A stretch of 64,000 nucleotides of DNA from Scandinavium sp036271055. GTDB taxonomy: Bacteria > Pseudomonadota > Gammaproteobacteria > Enterobacterales > Enterobacteriaceae. Location: positions 56,566-120,565 of the forward strand of contig NZ_DATBBJ010000066.1 of assembly GCF_036271055.1 (NCBI RefSeq), given 5' to 3'. Positions within the stretch are counted from its first letter, which is position 1. The number at the start of each line of letters is the position of its first letter. Positions 8,652 to 17,870 of the stretch are shown piece after piece. A model generated the notes under the pieces. It saw nothing but the letters and a program-made list of their open reading frames with translations. It was not told where the DNA came from and did not search any database. A program made the position numbers and the translations under genes.

Positions 8652-8728
8652 TAACCCTACAGATGATCTGTTGTCGCCTGCTCCGGTTTGACCGATAATA
8701 GGCGGCTTTTTTTCGTTTCTGGTCCAAT

Positions 8729-9310
8729 ATGACTGATTACCTACTGCTTTTTATCGGCACTGTCCTGGTGAATAACTTCGTTTTGGTGAAGTTTCTCGGA
8801 CTGTGCCCGTTTATGGGCGTTTCCAAAAAACTGGAAACGGCTATGGGAATGGGGCTCGCCACCACTTTCGTGCTGACGCTGGCATCGGTCTGCGCGTGGA
8901 TGATAGACACCTGGATCCTTATTCCGCTTAATCTGATTTACCTGCGCACGCTGGCCTTTATTCTGGTCATCGCGGTAGTGGTGCAGTTCACCGAAATGGT
9001 GGTGCGTAAAACCAGCCCTGCGTTATATCGCCTGCTGGGCATTTTTCTGCCGCTTATCACCACCAACTGCGCGGTGCTGGGTGTCGCGCTGCTGAACATC
9101 AATCTTGGGCATAATTTCCTGCAATCGGCGCTCTACGGTTTCTCCGCAGCGGTCGGTTTCTCATTAGTGATGGTGCTGTTCGCCGCGATTCGTGAACGTC
9201 TGGTGGTCGCGAATGTCCCTGCTCCGTTCAAGGGCAACGCCATCGCGCTGATTACCGCCGGGCTGATGTCTCTGGCTTTCATGGGCTTTACAGGTTTGGT
9301 GAAGTTGTAA
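8729..9310 (+). CDS. rsxA: RsxA, Rnf-type electron transport complex subunit A
   Basis: Integral membrane subunit (193 residues, about six transmembrane helices) of the Rsx/Rnf complex, which in E. coli helps keep the SoxR [2Fe-2S] cluster reduced. MTDYLLLFIGTVLVNNFVLVKFLGLCPFMGVS matches the NqrE/RnfA family, including the conserved membrane Cys in LGLCPFMG and TTNCAVLG. It is first of six rsx genes. Its stop overlaps the rsxB start by one base (9310), indicating translational coupling. Confidence 0.97.
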   Translation: MTDYLLLFIGTVLVNNFVLVKFLGLCPFMGVSKKLETAMGMGLATTFVLTLASVCAWMIDTWILIPLNLIYLRTLAFILVIAVVVQFTEMVVRKTSPALYRLLGIFLPLITTNCAVLGVALLNINLGHNFLQSALYGFSAAVGFSLVMVLFAAIRERLVVANVPAPFKGNAIALITAGLMSLAFMGFTGLVKL

Positions 9311-9888
9311 TGACGTTAGTGTGGATTGCCATTGTCGCCCTCAGCCTGTTAGGCCTGATTTTTGGCGGCATTCTCGGATACGCTTCGCGCCGCTTTGCGG
9401 TGCAGGACGATCCGGTGGTAGAGAAAATTGATGAAATCTTGCCTCAGAGCCAGTGCGGACAGTGCGGGTATCCCGGCTGTCGCCCCTACGCAGAAGCAGT
9501 AGGCAGCCAGGGCGAGAACATCAACCGTTGCGCGCCTGGCGGTGAAGCCGTGATGCTGAAAATTGCCACATTGCTTAACGTTGAACCGCAGCCTATTGAC
9601 GGTGACGATCAGGCCGTTGAGCCGGTTCGCATGATCGCGGTTATCGACGAGCCAAACTGCATCGGTTGCACCAAATGCATTCAGGCCTGTCCGGTTGATG
9701 CCATTGTGGGCGCAACTCGCGCAATGCACACCGTCGTCACTGACTTGTGTACCGGTTGCAATCTCTGTGTCGCGCCGTGTCCGACGCAGTGCATCGAATT
9801 AATTCCGGTTGCCGAGACAACCGAAAGCTGGAAATGGGATCTGCAAACCATTCCAGTCCGTATTATTCCAGTGGAACACCATGCTTAA
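9310..9888 (+). CDS. rsxB: RsxB, iron-sulfur electron carrier subunit
   Basis: 192-residue ferredoxin-like subunit. An N-terminal membrane anchor (residues 2-25) is followed by a C-x2-C-x4-C [4Fe-4S] motif (CGQCGYPGC). Two classical ferredoxin clusters follow (CIGCTKCIQACP and CTGCNLCVAPCP). It carries electrons within the Rsx complex at the inner membrane. It overlaps rsxA by 1 base and rsxC by 8. Confidence 0.97.
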   Translation: MTLVWIAIVALSLLGLIFGGILGYASRRFAVQDDPVVEKIDEILPQSQCGQCGYPGCRPYAEAVGSQGENINRCAPGGEAVMLKIATLLNVEPQPIDGDDQAVEPVRMIAVIDEPNCIGCTKCIQACPVDAIVGATRAMHTVVTDLCTGCNLCVAPCPTQCIELIPVAETTESWKWDLQTIPVRIIPVEHHA

Positions 9889-11920
9889 GTTATTTTCCGC
9901 GTTCAGAAAGGACAAAATCTGGGACTTCGACGGCGGCATTCATCCGCCGGAAATGAAGACACAGTCCAATGGCTCGCCGCTGCGCCAGGTGCCTCTTGCG
10001 CAGCGTTATGTCATTCCGCTGAAACAACATATCGGTGCCGAAGGCGAACTGAACGTCAGCCCGGGCGATCGCGTTTTACGTGGTCAGCCGTTAACGCGTG
10101 GCTGGGGCAGAATGCTGCCCGTTCATGCGCCAACATCCGGCACAGTTATCGCGATTGCCCCCCACTCCACCGCCCATCCTTCGGCATTGGCCGAAATGAG
10201 TGTGATTATCGAGGCCGACGGTGAAGATCGCTGGATTGACCGTGACGGCTGGAGCGACTGGCTACAGCGCGACCGTGAAGCGCTGATTGAGCGTATTCAC
10301 GATTTCGGCGTTGCCGGTCTCGGTGGCGCAGGTTTCCCGACCGGAACCAAACTCAAAGGCGGCGGCGATAAAATCGACACGCTGATCATCAACGCCGCCG
10401 AGTGCGAACCTTACATCACCGCCGATGACCGTCTGATGCAAGACTGTGCCGCGCAAATCCTCGACGGCATCCGCATTCTGGCGCATATTCTGCAACCGAA
10501 AGAAGTGCTGATCGGCGTTGAAGATAACAAGCCGCAGGCCATTTCGATGATGCGCGCGGTGCTCGCCGATGCGCATGGCATCAGTTTGCGTGTTATTCCG
10601 ACCAAATATCCGTCCGGTGGTGCTAAACAACTGACGCAAATACTCACCGGTAAACAGGTTCCACACGGCGGTCGTTCCTCCGATATCGGCGTGTTAATGC
10701 AAAACGTTGGCACCGCCTTTGCGGTGAAGCGCGCAGTTATTGACGGTGAACCGCTTACCGAGCGCGTGGTCACCCTAACGGGTGAATCGGTCAGCCGTCC
10801 GGGCAATGTCTGGGCACGTCTGGGCACACCGGTTCGTCATTTGCTCGAAAACGCAGGCTTCTGCGCGAATCCTGAGCAAATGGTGATCATGGGGGGTCCG
10901 CTGATGGGCTTTACTCTGCCGTGGCTCGACGTTCCAGTGGTCAAAATCACCAACTGTCTGTTGGCCCCCTCTGCCAGTGAAATGGGTGAACATCAGGAAG
11001 AGACAGGCTGTATTCGCTGTAGCGCCTGCGCTGACTCCTGCCCGGCAGATTTGCTTCCACAGCAGCTGTACTGGTTCAGCAAAGGCCAGCAGCATGATAA
11101 AGCGACGGCACACAACCTGTCGGATTGCATTGAGTGCGGTGCTTGCGCATGGGTCTGTCCGAGCAATATCCCGCTGGTGCAATACTTCCGTCAGGAAAAA
11201 GCCGAGATCTCTGCCATTCGTGAGGAAGAAAAACGCGCCGCTGATGCCAAAGCCCGCTTCGAAGCGCGTGCTGAGCGTCTGGAACGGGATAAAGCCGCTC
11301 GTCTTGAACGTCATAAAAAAGCCGCCGTGCAACCCGCCGCTCAGGATCAGGATGCGATTAACGCCGCCCTAAATCGTGTGCGCGAAAAACAGCAACAAGC
11401 TACACAACCCGTCGTTGTACAGGCTGGTGCAGCGCCAGATAACAGCGCGGTGATTGCTGCCCGTGAAGCCCGCAAAGCGCAGGCGCGAGCCGCACAGGCC
11501 GAAAAACAACAAAACGAACCAACAAATGAAGCGGTAAGCGAAGCCGTCGATCCGCGCAAAGCAGCCGTTGAAGCGGCGATTGCCCGCGCTAAAGCGCGCA
11601 AAGTCGAACAGCAGCCAGCCGCAGAACCCGTTACCGAAACGGTTGACCCGCGCAAAGCGGCTGTTGAAGCAGCGATTGCGCGAGCCAAAGCACGCAAAGC
11701 CGAACAGCAGGCAACCGCTGAGCCAGTTACTGCAACGGTTGACCCGCGCAAAGCGGCTGTTGAAGCAGCGATTGCGCGCGCCAAAGCACGCAAAGCCGAA
11801 CAGCAGGCGGCGAATGAGCCAGAGGCTGAAACCATCGATCCGCGTAAAGCCGCCGTTGAAGCGGCTATCGCCCGTGCGAAAGCGCGTAAAGCAGAAAAAC
11901 AGGCAGTGAACGAGGAATAA
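9881..11920 (+). CDS. rsxC: RsxC, NADH-binding/iron-sulfur subunit with repeat tail
   Basis: 679-residue peripheral subunit homologous to RnfC. The start at 9881 (MLKLFSAFRKDKIWDF) overlaps rsxB by 8 bases and matches E. coli; a start at 9809 would add 24 residues inside rsxB. The FMN/NADH-binding core includes GGAGFPTGTKL. Two [4Fe-4S] motifs are present (CIRCSACADSCP, CIECGACAWVCP), then a charged coiled-coil. The tail has four near-identical repeats of about 32 residues starting DPRKAAVEAAIARAKARK. Repeat number varies among Enterobacteriaceae; E. coli K-12 has more. Confidence 0.97.
   Translation: MLKLFSAFRKDKIWDFDGGIHPPEMKTQSNGSPLRQVPLAQRYVIPLKQHIGAEGELNVSPGDRVLRGQPLTRGWGRMLPVHAPTSGTVIAIAPHSTAHPSALAEMSVIIEADGEDRWIDRDGWSDWLQRDREALIERIHDFGVAGLGGAGFPTGTKLKGGGDKIDTLIINAAECEPYITADDRLMQDCAAQILDGIRILAHILQPKEVLIGVEDNKPQAISMMRAVLADAHGISLRVIPTKYPSGGAKQLTQILTGKQVPHGGRSSDIGVLMQNVGTAFAVKRAVIDGEPLTERVVTLTGESVSRPGNVWARLGTPVRHLLENAGFCANPEQMVIMGGPLMGFTLPWLDVPVVKITNCLLAPSASEMGEHQEETGCIRCSACADSCPADLLPQQLYWFSKGQQHDKATAHNLSDCIECGACAWVCPSNIPLVQYFRQEKAEISAIREEEKRAADAKARFEARAERLERDKAARLERHKKAAVQPAAQDQDAINAALNRVREKQQQATQPVVVQAGAAPDNSAVIAAREARKAQARAAQAEKQQNEPTNEAVSEAVDPRKAAVEAAIARAKARKVEQQPAAEPVTETVDPRKAAVEAAIARAKARKAEQQATAEPVTATVDPRKAAVEAAIARAKARKAEQQAANEPEAETIDPRKAAVEAAIARAKARKAEKQAVNEE
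11548..11911 (+). repeat. In-gene tandem repeats in rsxC (four units, about 96 bases)
   Basis: Four units coding (V/I)DPRKAAVEAAIARAKARK followed by a Gln/Glu/Ala-rich spacer. Units 2 and 3 are almost identical in DNA, which points to recent expansion or homogenisation. Confidence 0.9.
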
Positions 11921-12973
11921 ATGGTTTTTAAAATCGCAAGCTCCCCTTATACCCATAACCATCGTCAAACATCGCGCATTATGCTGCTGGTGTTGCTGGC
12001 CGCGGTGCCCGGCATCGCCGTTCAGACCTGGTTTTTCGGCTGGGGTACGCTCGTTCAAATCGTTCTGGCAAGCGTAACGGCCTGGGGTGCGGAAGCCGCT
12101 ATATTGCGTCTGCGCAAACAGCATGTTGGTCAGACGCTGGCAGATAATTCTGCGCTATTAACAGGGCTGCTGCTGGCTATCAGTCTTCCGTCGATGGCCC
12201 CCTGGTGGATGATTGTGCTCGGCACGGCGTTCGCGGTGATCATCGCCAAACAGCTTTATGGTGGTCTCGGTAATAACCCGTTTAACCCGGCAATGATTGG
12301 TTATGTCGTGTTGCTGATTTCCTTCCCGGTTCAAATGACATCCTGGCTTCCGCCGCAGGAGATCGCGGCCAATACTCCGGGGTTAATGGATACACTGCAA
12401 ATCATCTTTAGCGGTCATACCACCGCCGGGGCCGATATCAATACGCTGCGCTTAGGCATTGACGGTATCAGCCAGGCAACGCCGCTCGACACCTTCAAAA
12501 CCTCGCTGCATGCCGGACACAGCGTAAGCGATATTCTGCATTCTTCTATTTATCGTGGCGCGCTGGCGGGTATTGGCTGGCAGTGGGTCAACGTGGCCTA
12601 TCTGGCGGGTGGTCTGTTCCTGTTATGGCAAAAAGCCATTCGCTGGCATATTCCGGTGAGTTTTCTGCTGACATTAGCGCTGTGCTCTACGCTTGGCTGG
12701 GTGTTCTCCCCTGATTCTTTGGCGTCGCCGCAGCTACATATGCTCTCCGGCGCAACGATGCTCGGCGCGTTCTTTATCCTGACAGACCCCGTGACTGCCT
12801 CGACGACCAACCGTGGTCGACTGATGTATGGCGCACTCGCGGGCGTGCTGGTCTGGCTAATTCGAAGCTTTGGCGGTTATCCAGACGGCGTGGCCTTCGC
12901 GACTTTGCTCGCCAACATTACCGTGCCGCTGATCGATTACTACACGCGCCCGCGCGTTTATGGACACCGCTGA
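11921..12973 (+). CDS. rsxD: RsxD, membrane subunit with covalent FMN site
   Basis: 350-residue multi-spanning NqrB/RnfD-family subunit (about ten helices). The start directly abuts the rsxC stop. NPFNPAMIGYVVLLISFP and the flavinylation motif LSGATMLGAF are conserved; the Thr in SGAT is the expected phosphoester-linked FMN residue. It forms the membrane core together with RsxA and RsxE. Confidence 0.97.
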   Translation: MVFKIASSPYTHNHRQTSRIMLLVLLAAVPGIAVQTWFFGWGTLVQIVLASVTAWGAEAAILRLRKQHVGQTLADNSALLTGLLLAISLPSMAPWWMIVLGTAFAVIIAKQLYGGLGNNPFNPAMIGYVVLLISFPVQMTSWLPPQEIAANTPGLMDTLQIIFSGHTTAGADINTLRLGIDGISQATPLDTFKTSLHAGHSVSDILHSSIYRGALAGIGWQWVNVAYLAGGLFLLWQKAIRWHIPVSFLLTLALCSTLGWVFSPDSLASPQLHMLSGATMLGAFFILTDPVTASTTNRGRLMYGALAGVLVWLIRSFGGYPDGVAFATLLANITVPLIDYYTRPRVYGHR

Positions 12974-12981
12974 GACAGACC

Positions 12982-13602
12982 ATGCTGACTACGATTCGTA
13001 AACATGGCATCACGCTGGCCCTTTTCGCCGCGGGAGCCACAGGAATGACGGCCATCATCAATCAGATGACCAAAAGCACGATTGACGAACAGTCTGCCAA
13101 ACAGCAGATGGCGTTGTTTGATCAGGTGGTTCCACAAGGTAGCTATAATAACGACTTGCTGAAAAGTTGCTTTCTGCTGAACGAACCGGCGTTGGGTAAA
13201 GGCCCGCACAAAATTTATGTCGCCCGGAAAGACGACACGCCTGTGGCGGTTGTGATGGAAGCCACTGCCCCCGACGGTTACTCCGGTGCGATTCAACTGC
13301 TGGTCGGGGCCGATTTTAACGGCACAATCCTCGGTTCACGCGTGACCTTGCACCATGAAACGCCGGGTCTGGGCGATAAAATTGAGTTGCGCCATTCCGA
13401 CTGGATCAGCCGTTTTGCCGGGAAAATCATTCATGGCAGCGATGATACGCACTGGGCGGTGAAGAAAGACGGTGGCGATTTCGATCAGTTTACCGGCGCG
13501 ACTATTACTCCTCGCGCGGTGGTGAACGCTGTGAAACGTGCTGGATTGTTTGCGCAAACGCTGCCGCAGCAGATCAACGAACTTAGCCCCTGTGAAGAGT
13601 AA
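12982..13602 (+). CDS. rsxG: RsxG, FMN-carrying periplasmic-facing subunit
   Basis: 206-residue subunit with one N-terminal membrane helix (residues 9-26) and an FMN-binding domain. The flavinylation motif is FTGATITPRAVV, with Thr as the expected covalent FMN site (E. coli Thr175 region). It starts 8 bases after rsxD and ends 3 bases before rsxE. Confidence 0.97.
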   Translation: MLTTIRKHGITLALFAAGATGMTAIINQMTKSTIDEQSAKQQMALFDQVVPQGSYNNDLLKSCFLLNEPALGKGPHKIYVARKDDTPVAVVMEATAPDGYSGAIQLLVGADFNGTILGSRVTLHHETPGLGDKIELRHSDWISRFAGKIIHGSDDTHWAVKKDGGDFDQFTGATITPRAVVNAVKRAGLFAQTLPQQINELSPCEE

Positions 13603-13605
13603 ATC

Positions 13606-14310
13606 ATGAGCGAAATCAAAGACGTTATTGTTCAGGGATTATGGAAAAACAACTCCTCGCTGGTGCAATTATTAGGGCTTTGCCCGCTGCTGGCTGTCAC
13701 GTCGACGGCGACTAATGCGCTCGGACTGGGTCTTGCGACCACGCTGGTGCTGACGTTAACCAACCTGTTTGTGTCTCTGCTACGCCGCTGGACGCCACCT
13801 GAAATTCGCATCCCAATTTACGTGATGATCATCGCCTCGGTCGTGAGTTCAGTGCAGATGTTGATCAACGCCTACGCCTTCGGCCTGTACCAGTCACTGG
13901 GCATTTTTATCCCGTTGATTGTGACCAACTGTATAGTGGTGGGCCGTGCGGAAGCGTTCGCGGCGAAAAAAGGCCCGATGCTGTCGGCGCTGGACGGTTT
14001 TGCTATCGGTATGGGCGCAACCGGCGCGATGTTTGTGCTGGGTTCACTCCGTGAAATCCTGGGTAATGGAACGCTGTTTGACGGAGCGGATGGCCTGCTC
14101 GGCAACTGGGCGAAAGTGCTGCGTGTTGAAGTGTTCCACACCGATACGCCCTTCCTGTTAGCCATGTTACCGCCCGGCGCGTTTATTGGCCTCGGTATGT
14201 TGTTGGCGGTAAAATACGTTATCGATCAGCGGGCGAAGCAGAAAGCCAGCTCCGTTCGTAATCATTGTGAAGTCGCGCCGGACGTGAAAACCACAACAGG
14301 GAAAGCCTGA
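13606..14310 (+). CDS. rsxE: RsxE, membrane subunit
   Basis: 234-residue RnfE/NqrD-family protein, about six helices, paralogous to RsxA (LLGLCPLLAVTSTATNALGLGLAT, VTNCIVVGRAEAFA). It ends the rsx series and its last base is the first base of nth, so nth is translationally coupled to the membrane complex. Confidence 0.97.
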   Translation: MSEIKDVIVQGLWKNNSSLVQLLGLCPLLAVTSTATNALGLGLATTLVLTLTNLFVSLLRRWTPPEIRIPIYVMIIASVVSSVQMLINAYAFGLYQSLGIFIPLIVTNCIVVGRAEAFAAKKGPMLSALDGFAIGMGATGAMFVLGSLREILGNGTLFDGADGLLGNWAKVLRVEVFHTDTPFLLAMLPPGAFIGLGMLLAVKYVIDQRAKQKASSVRNHCEVAPDVKTTTGKA

Positions 14311-14945
14311 TGAACAAAGAGAAGCGCCACGAAATCCTGACCCGATTGCGAGATAACAACCCGCACCCGACAACCGAACTCAATTTCACGACACCGTTCG
14401 AATTGCTGATAGCGGTCTTGCTTTCCGCGCAGGCCACAGACGTGAGCGTGAATAAAGCAACAGCAAAACTCTACCCGGTGGCAAACACCCCTGAAGCCAT
14501 GCTGGCTCTCGGCGTCGATGGCGTGAAAGAGTACATTAAGACCATTGGCCTGTTTAACAGCAAGGCCGAAAATGTGATTAAAACCTGCCGAATGCTTATC
14601 GAGCTACACGGTAGCGTTGTTCCGGAAGACCGCGCGGCGCTTGAAGCCCTGCCTGGCGTGGGGCGCAAAACCGCCAATGTGGTACTGAACACCGCTTTTG
14701 GCTGGCCCACTATCGCCGTCGACACCCATATCTTTCGCGTCTGTAATCGCACGAACTTTGCACCTGGCAAAAACGTCGAACAGGTTGAAGAGAAGCTGCT
14801 GAAAGTGGTTCCCGCTGAATTTAAAGTCGACTGTCATCATTGGTTTATTCTGCACGGGCGGTATACCTGTATTGCTCGTAAGCCTCGCTGCGGCTCATGC
14901 ATCATCGAAGATCTGTGTGAGTATAAAGAGAAAGTCGAACTCTGA
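14310..14945 (+). CDS. nth: Endonuclease III (DNA glycosylase/AP lyase)
   Basis: 211-residue base-excision repair enzyme removing oxidised pyrimidines. The helix-hairpin-helix LPGVGRKTANVVL carries the catalytic lysine (about residue 120). The catalytic Asp is in VDTHIFRV (about 138). The [4Fe-4S] cluster motif C-x6-C-x2-C-x5-C is complete at the C-terminus (CIARKPRCGSCIIEDLC). It overlaps rsxE by one base. Pairing with an electron-transfer complex is conserved in enterobacteria. Confidence 0.98.
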   Translation: MNKEKRHEILTRLRDNNPHPTTELNFTTPFELLIAVLLSAQATDVSVNKATAKLYPVANTPEAMLALGVDGVKEYIKTIGLFNSKAENVIKTCRMLIELHGSVVPEDRAALEALPGVGRKTANVVLNTAFGWPTIAVDTHIFRVCNRTNFAPGKNVEQVEEKLLKVVPAEFKVDCHHWFILHGRYTCIARKPRCGSCIIEDLCEYKEKVEL

Positions 14946-15518
14946 GTTTTACGCCGTGTTGCAACACGGCGCTCCCGCCACCTGATTGTCCCTGTATCCA
15001 GCTTACCTATAACGTTTCATTCGGTTATTTATCGCTCATTCAGGTTAAATGTTTTTTTATGAGCAAAATTTTCTATACAAATGTGAGCTAGATCACTTCG
15101 ATAACACAACGTTACGTAAGTGTTACTAAAAACCACACAAGCCTTTGCCGATGCAGTGGTTAACTGTTTTTTAACCAGACATATCACCACTATTTTTAAG
15201 AATAATGGCCCATATCACTATCCAACGCGCAAATCAGCAGAACATATAGCCATTTGCCGATAAAAACCGCATTTCGGTAGTGAAAAAATCTGGAAGAAAC
15301 GAAACGGTGAAGTTAAACGCTGAATAACATTTGGATGACCGGACGATTATAACGCCATCCATATGTGTAACAGAGTATTACAAACCCCTTGTGTGAAGGC
15401 CATGGATAGTGAACATTACCTGCCGTTTTCCCCTCCAAGAATAATTATAAGGCGGATGTCGAAACGATCGTCACGCCCACGAACCCCGTTAATATGGGAT
15501 GTAAAAAAAGAGGTATAA
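14946..15518. other. Long non-coding leader between nth and dtpA
   Basis: 573 bases with no credible gene. The start holds the hairpin GCCGTGTTGCAACACGGC (14952-14969) without a T-run, possibly a weak nth terminator. The middle is AT-rich and contains a CRP-like site. The remainder is presumed dtpA promoter and leader. Confidence 0.6.
15082..15097. promoter_or_regulatory. Strong CRP-like site upstream of dtpA
   Basis: TGTGA-GCTAGA-TCACT within an AT-rich surround differs from TGTGA-N6-TCACA only in the last base. It is 422 bases from the dtpA start codon, so the link to dtpA is tentative. Confidence 0.55.
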
Positions 15519-17024
15519 GTGTCTACTGCAAACAAACCAACAGCAGAAAGCGTAAGTCTCAACGCTTTCAAACAGCCAAAAGCGTTCTATTTAATCTTCT
15601 CCATTGAACTGTGGGAACGTTTCGGTTTTTACGGCCTGCAAGGGATCATGGCCGTTTATCTGGTCAAACAACTGGGCATGTCCGAAGCGGACTCCATCAC
15701 GTTGTTCTCCTCTTTCAGTGCTCTGGTATACGGTCTGGTCGCGGTCGGCGGCTGGCTGGGCGATAAAGTACTGGGTACCAAGCGCGTTATTATGCTGGGT
15801 GCAATCGTTCTGGCGATTGGTTATGCGATGGTGGCCTTCTCAGGTCACGATGCGGCCATGGTCTATATGGGTATGGCGACCATTGCGGTCGGTAACGGCC
15901 TGTTCAAAGCCAACCCGTCTTCCCTGCTTTCTACCTGCTATGATAAAGATGATCCGCGTCTGGACGGTGCATTCACCATGTACTACATGTCCATCAACAT
16001 CGGTTCCTTCTTCTCCATGCTTGCCACGCCATGGCTGGCAGCGAAATATGGCTGGAGCGTAGCGTTCGCGCTCAGCGTTGTTGGGATGTGTATTACCGTC
16101 GTTAACTTCGCGTTCTGCCGTAAGTGGGTTAAAAACTACGGTTCTAAACCTGACTTTGCACCAGTGAATATGGGCAAACTGCTGGCCACTATCGTGGGCG
16201 TAGTGGTTCTGGTGACCATCGCGACCTGGCTGCTGCACAACCAGGGTGTTGCACGCATGGTACTGGGCGTGGTTGCGCTGGGCATCATCTGCATCTTTGC
16301 TAAAGAAGCTTTCGCGATGAAAGGCGCTGCGCGTCGTAAGATGATCGTTGCCTTCATTCTGATGATGGAAGCGGTTGTGTTCTTCGTGCTCTACAGCCAG
16401 ATGCCAACCTCTCTGAACTTCTTCGCTATTCGTAACGTTGAGCACTCTATTCTGGGTATTGCGTTCGAGCCGGAGCAGTTCCAGGCCCTGAACCCGTTCT
16501 GGATCATGATTGGTAGCCCGATTCTGGCTGCTATCTATAACAAGATGGGCGACCGCCTGCCAATGCCGCACAAATTTGCTGTCGGTATGGTGCTGTGCTC
16601 TTGTGCCTTCCTTGTGCTGCCAATGGGTGCGAAATTCGCCTCTGACGCCGGTATCGTTTCGGTAAACTGGCTGATTCTGAGCTATGCCCTGCAGTCCATC
16701 GGTGAACTGATGATCTCTGGTCTGGGTCTGGCAATGGTTGCACAGCTGGTTCCTCAGCGTCTGATGGGCTTCATCATGGGTAGCTGGTTCCTGACCACTG
16801 CCGGTGCAGCTATCATCGCCGGTAAAATTGCGAACCTGATGGCCGTTCCAGAAAACGTAACCGACCCGCTGCTGTCTCTGCACGTGTACGGTGATGTGTT
16901 CCTGAAAATCGGTATTGCGACTGCTGTGATTGCCGTTCTGATGATCCTGCTCGCACCGAAGCTGAACCGCATGACGCTTGACGACGAAGCAGATGTCAAA
17001 GCTCGCGAAACCGCGACTGCGTAA
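15519..17024 (+). CDS. dtpA: DtpA (TppB), proton-dependent di/tripeptide permease
   Basis: 501-residue POT/PTR-family inner-membrane symporter. It starts with GTG at 15519 (MSTANKPTAESVSLN), preceded by AAGAGG; the start agrees with E. coli. The proton-coupling motif ExxER is present as ELWERFGFYGLQG in helix 1, and further POT signatures include GGWLGDKVLGTK and MYYMSINIGSF. It probably has fourteen transmembrane helices. In E. coli the gene is OmpR-dependent. It is a single gene with its own terminator. Confidence 0.97.
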   Translation: MSTANKPTAESVSLNAFKQPKAFYLIFSIELWERFGFYGLQGIMAVYLVKQLGMSEADSITLFSSFSALVYGLVAVGGWLGDKVLGTKRVIMLGAIVLAIGYAMVAFSGHDAAMVYMGMATIAVGNGLFKANPSSLLSTCYDKDDPRLDGAFTMYYMSINIGSFFSMLATPWLAAKYGWSVAFALSVVGMCITVVNFAFCRKWVKNYGSKPDFAPVNMGKLLATIVGVVVLVTIATWLLHNQGVARMVLGVVALGIICIFAKEAFAMKGAARRKMIVAFILMMEAVVFFVLYSQMPTSLNFFAIRNVEHSILGIAFEPEQFQALNPFWIMIGSPILAAIYNKMGDRLPMPHKFAVGMVLCSCAFLVLPMGAKFASDAGIVSVNWLILSYALQSIGELMISGLGLAMVAQLVPQRLMGFIMGSWFLTTAGAAIIAGKIANLMAVPENVTDPLLSLHVYGDVFLKIGIATAVIAVLMILLAPKLNRMTLDDEADVKARETATA

Positions 17025-17050
17025 TATTCCCCGGGAAACCGAATAATTTA

Positions 17051-17083
17051 AGCCGCTGAATACGTTCAGCGGCTTTTTTTTTA
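17051..17083 (+). terminator. dtpA terminator
   Basis: AGCCGCTGAA-TACG-TTCAGCGGCT followed by nine T residues. Confidence 0.93.
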
Positions 17084-17134
17084 TCTGTCCGCGCACTAGG
17101 ATAGAGAACACATCTGTGTCTAAAGGAGTTTGTC

Positions 17135-17740
17135 ATGAAATTGTTCTACAAGCCCGGCGCCTGTTCCCTTGCTTCCCATATCGCGTTGCAGGAAAGCGGA
17201 ATGGACTTTTCACTGGTTGGCGTTGACCTCGCGAAAAAGGTGCTGGAAAACGGGGAAGATTTTTGGCACGTGAACCCAAAAGGCCAGGTACCCGCCCTGC
17301 TGCTGGATGACAACACACTGCTGACCGAAGGCGTGGCGATTATGCAGTACATCGCTGACACCAAGTCCGATCGCCAACTGCTGGCACCGGCTGGCAGCAT
17401 CGCCCGTTACAAAACGCTGGAATGGCTCAATTTCATCGCCACAGAGCTGCACAAAGGCTTTACGCCACTGTTCCGTCCCGACACGCCGGAAGATTTCAAA
17501 CCCACTGTACGCGCGTTGCTGGAGAAGAAACTCGGCTATGTGAACGATGCACTGCGCGATGGCGAGTGGATCTGCGGGAATCGCTTCACAATTGCAGATG
17601 GCTATCTGTTTACTGTTTTGCGCTGGGCACATGCGGTGAAACTGGATATCAGCGGGCTGAAAAACATTGAAGCCTATATGGCTCGCGTGGCTGCACGTCC
17701 TGGCGTAACAGCAGCGATGGCTGCGGAAGGTCTGAGCTAA
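17135..17740 (+). CDS. gstA: Glutathione S-transferase GstA
   Basis: 201-residue beta-class GST. The thioredoxin-like N-terminal domain contains Cys10 (MKLFYKPGACSLASHI), which forms the mixed disulfide with glutathione in E. coli. NPKGQVPALLLDD and TEGVAIMQYI form the glutathione site, and the C-terminal helical domain includes the N-capping motif FTIADGYLF. AAAGGAG lies upstream. It converges on tyrS. Confidence 0.96.
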   Translation: MKLFYKPGACSLASHIALQESGMDFSLVGVDLAKKVLENGEDFWHVNPKGQVPALLLDDNTLLTEGVAIMQYIADTKSDRQLLAPAGSIARYKTLEWLNFIATELHKGFTPLFRPDTPEDFKPTVRALLEKKLGYVNDALRDGEWICGNRFTIADGYLFTVLRWAHAVKLDISGLKNIEAYMARVAARPGVTAAMAAEGLS

Positions 17741-17768
17741 GGCTATTAGGGCATTCACGAAACGTAAA

Positions 17769-17795
17769 AAAGGCCGCATTTGCGGCCTTTAGTTT
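17769..17795. terminator. gstA terminator
   Basis: AAAGGCCGCA-TT-TGCGGCCTTT hairpin; it can act in both directions between gstA and tyrS. Confidence 0.85.
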
Positions 17796-17870
17796 GTTCA
17801 TTCGCTGGCTGATTGCCCGGCACGAGCCTACGAATAGATCGCGTTTTGTTGGCCCGCTCCGTCTAAAATA

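Noticed and set aside
11548..11911. Regularly spaced repeats as a possible CRISPR array
   Set aside because: The repeats are in frame within rsxC, code for a known protein repeat and lack unique spacers or cas genes.
15840..17111. 423-codon minus-strand frame opposite dtpA
   Set aside because: His/Gln-rich translation typical of the reverse complement of a membrane-protein gene; dtpA is certain.
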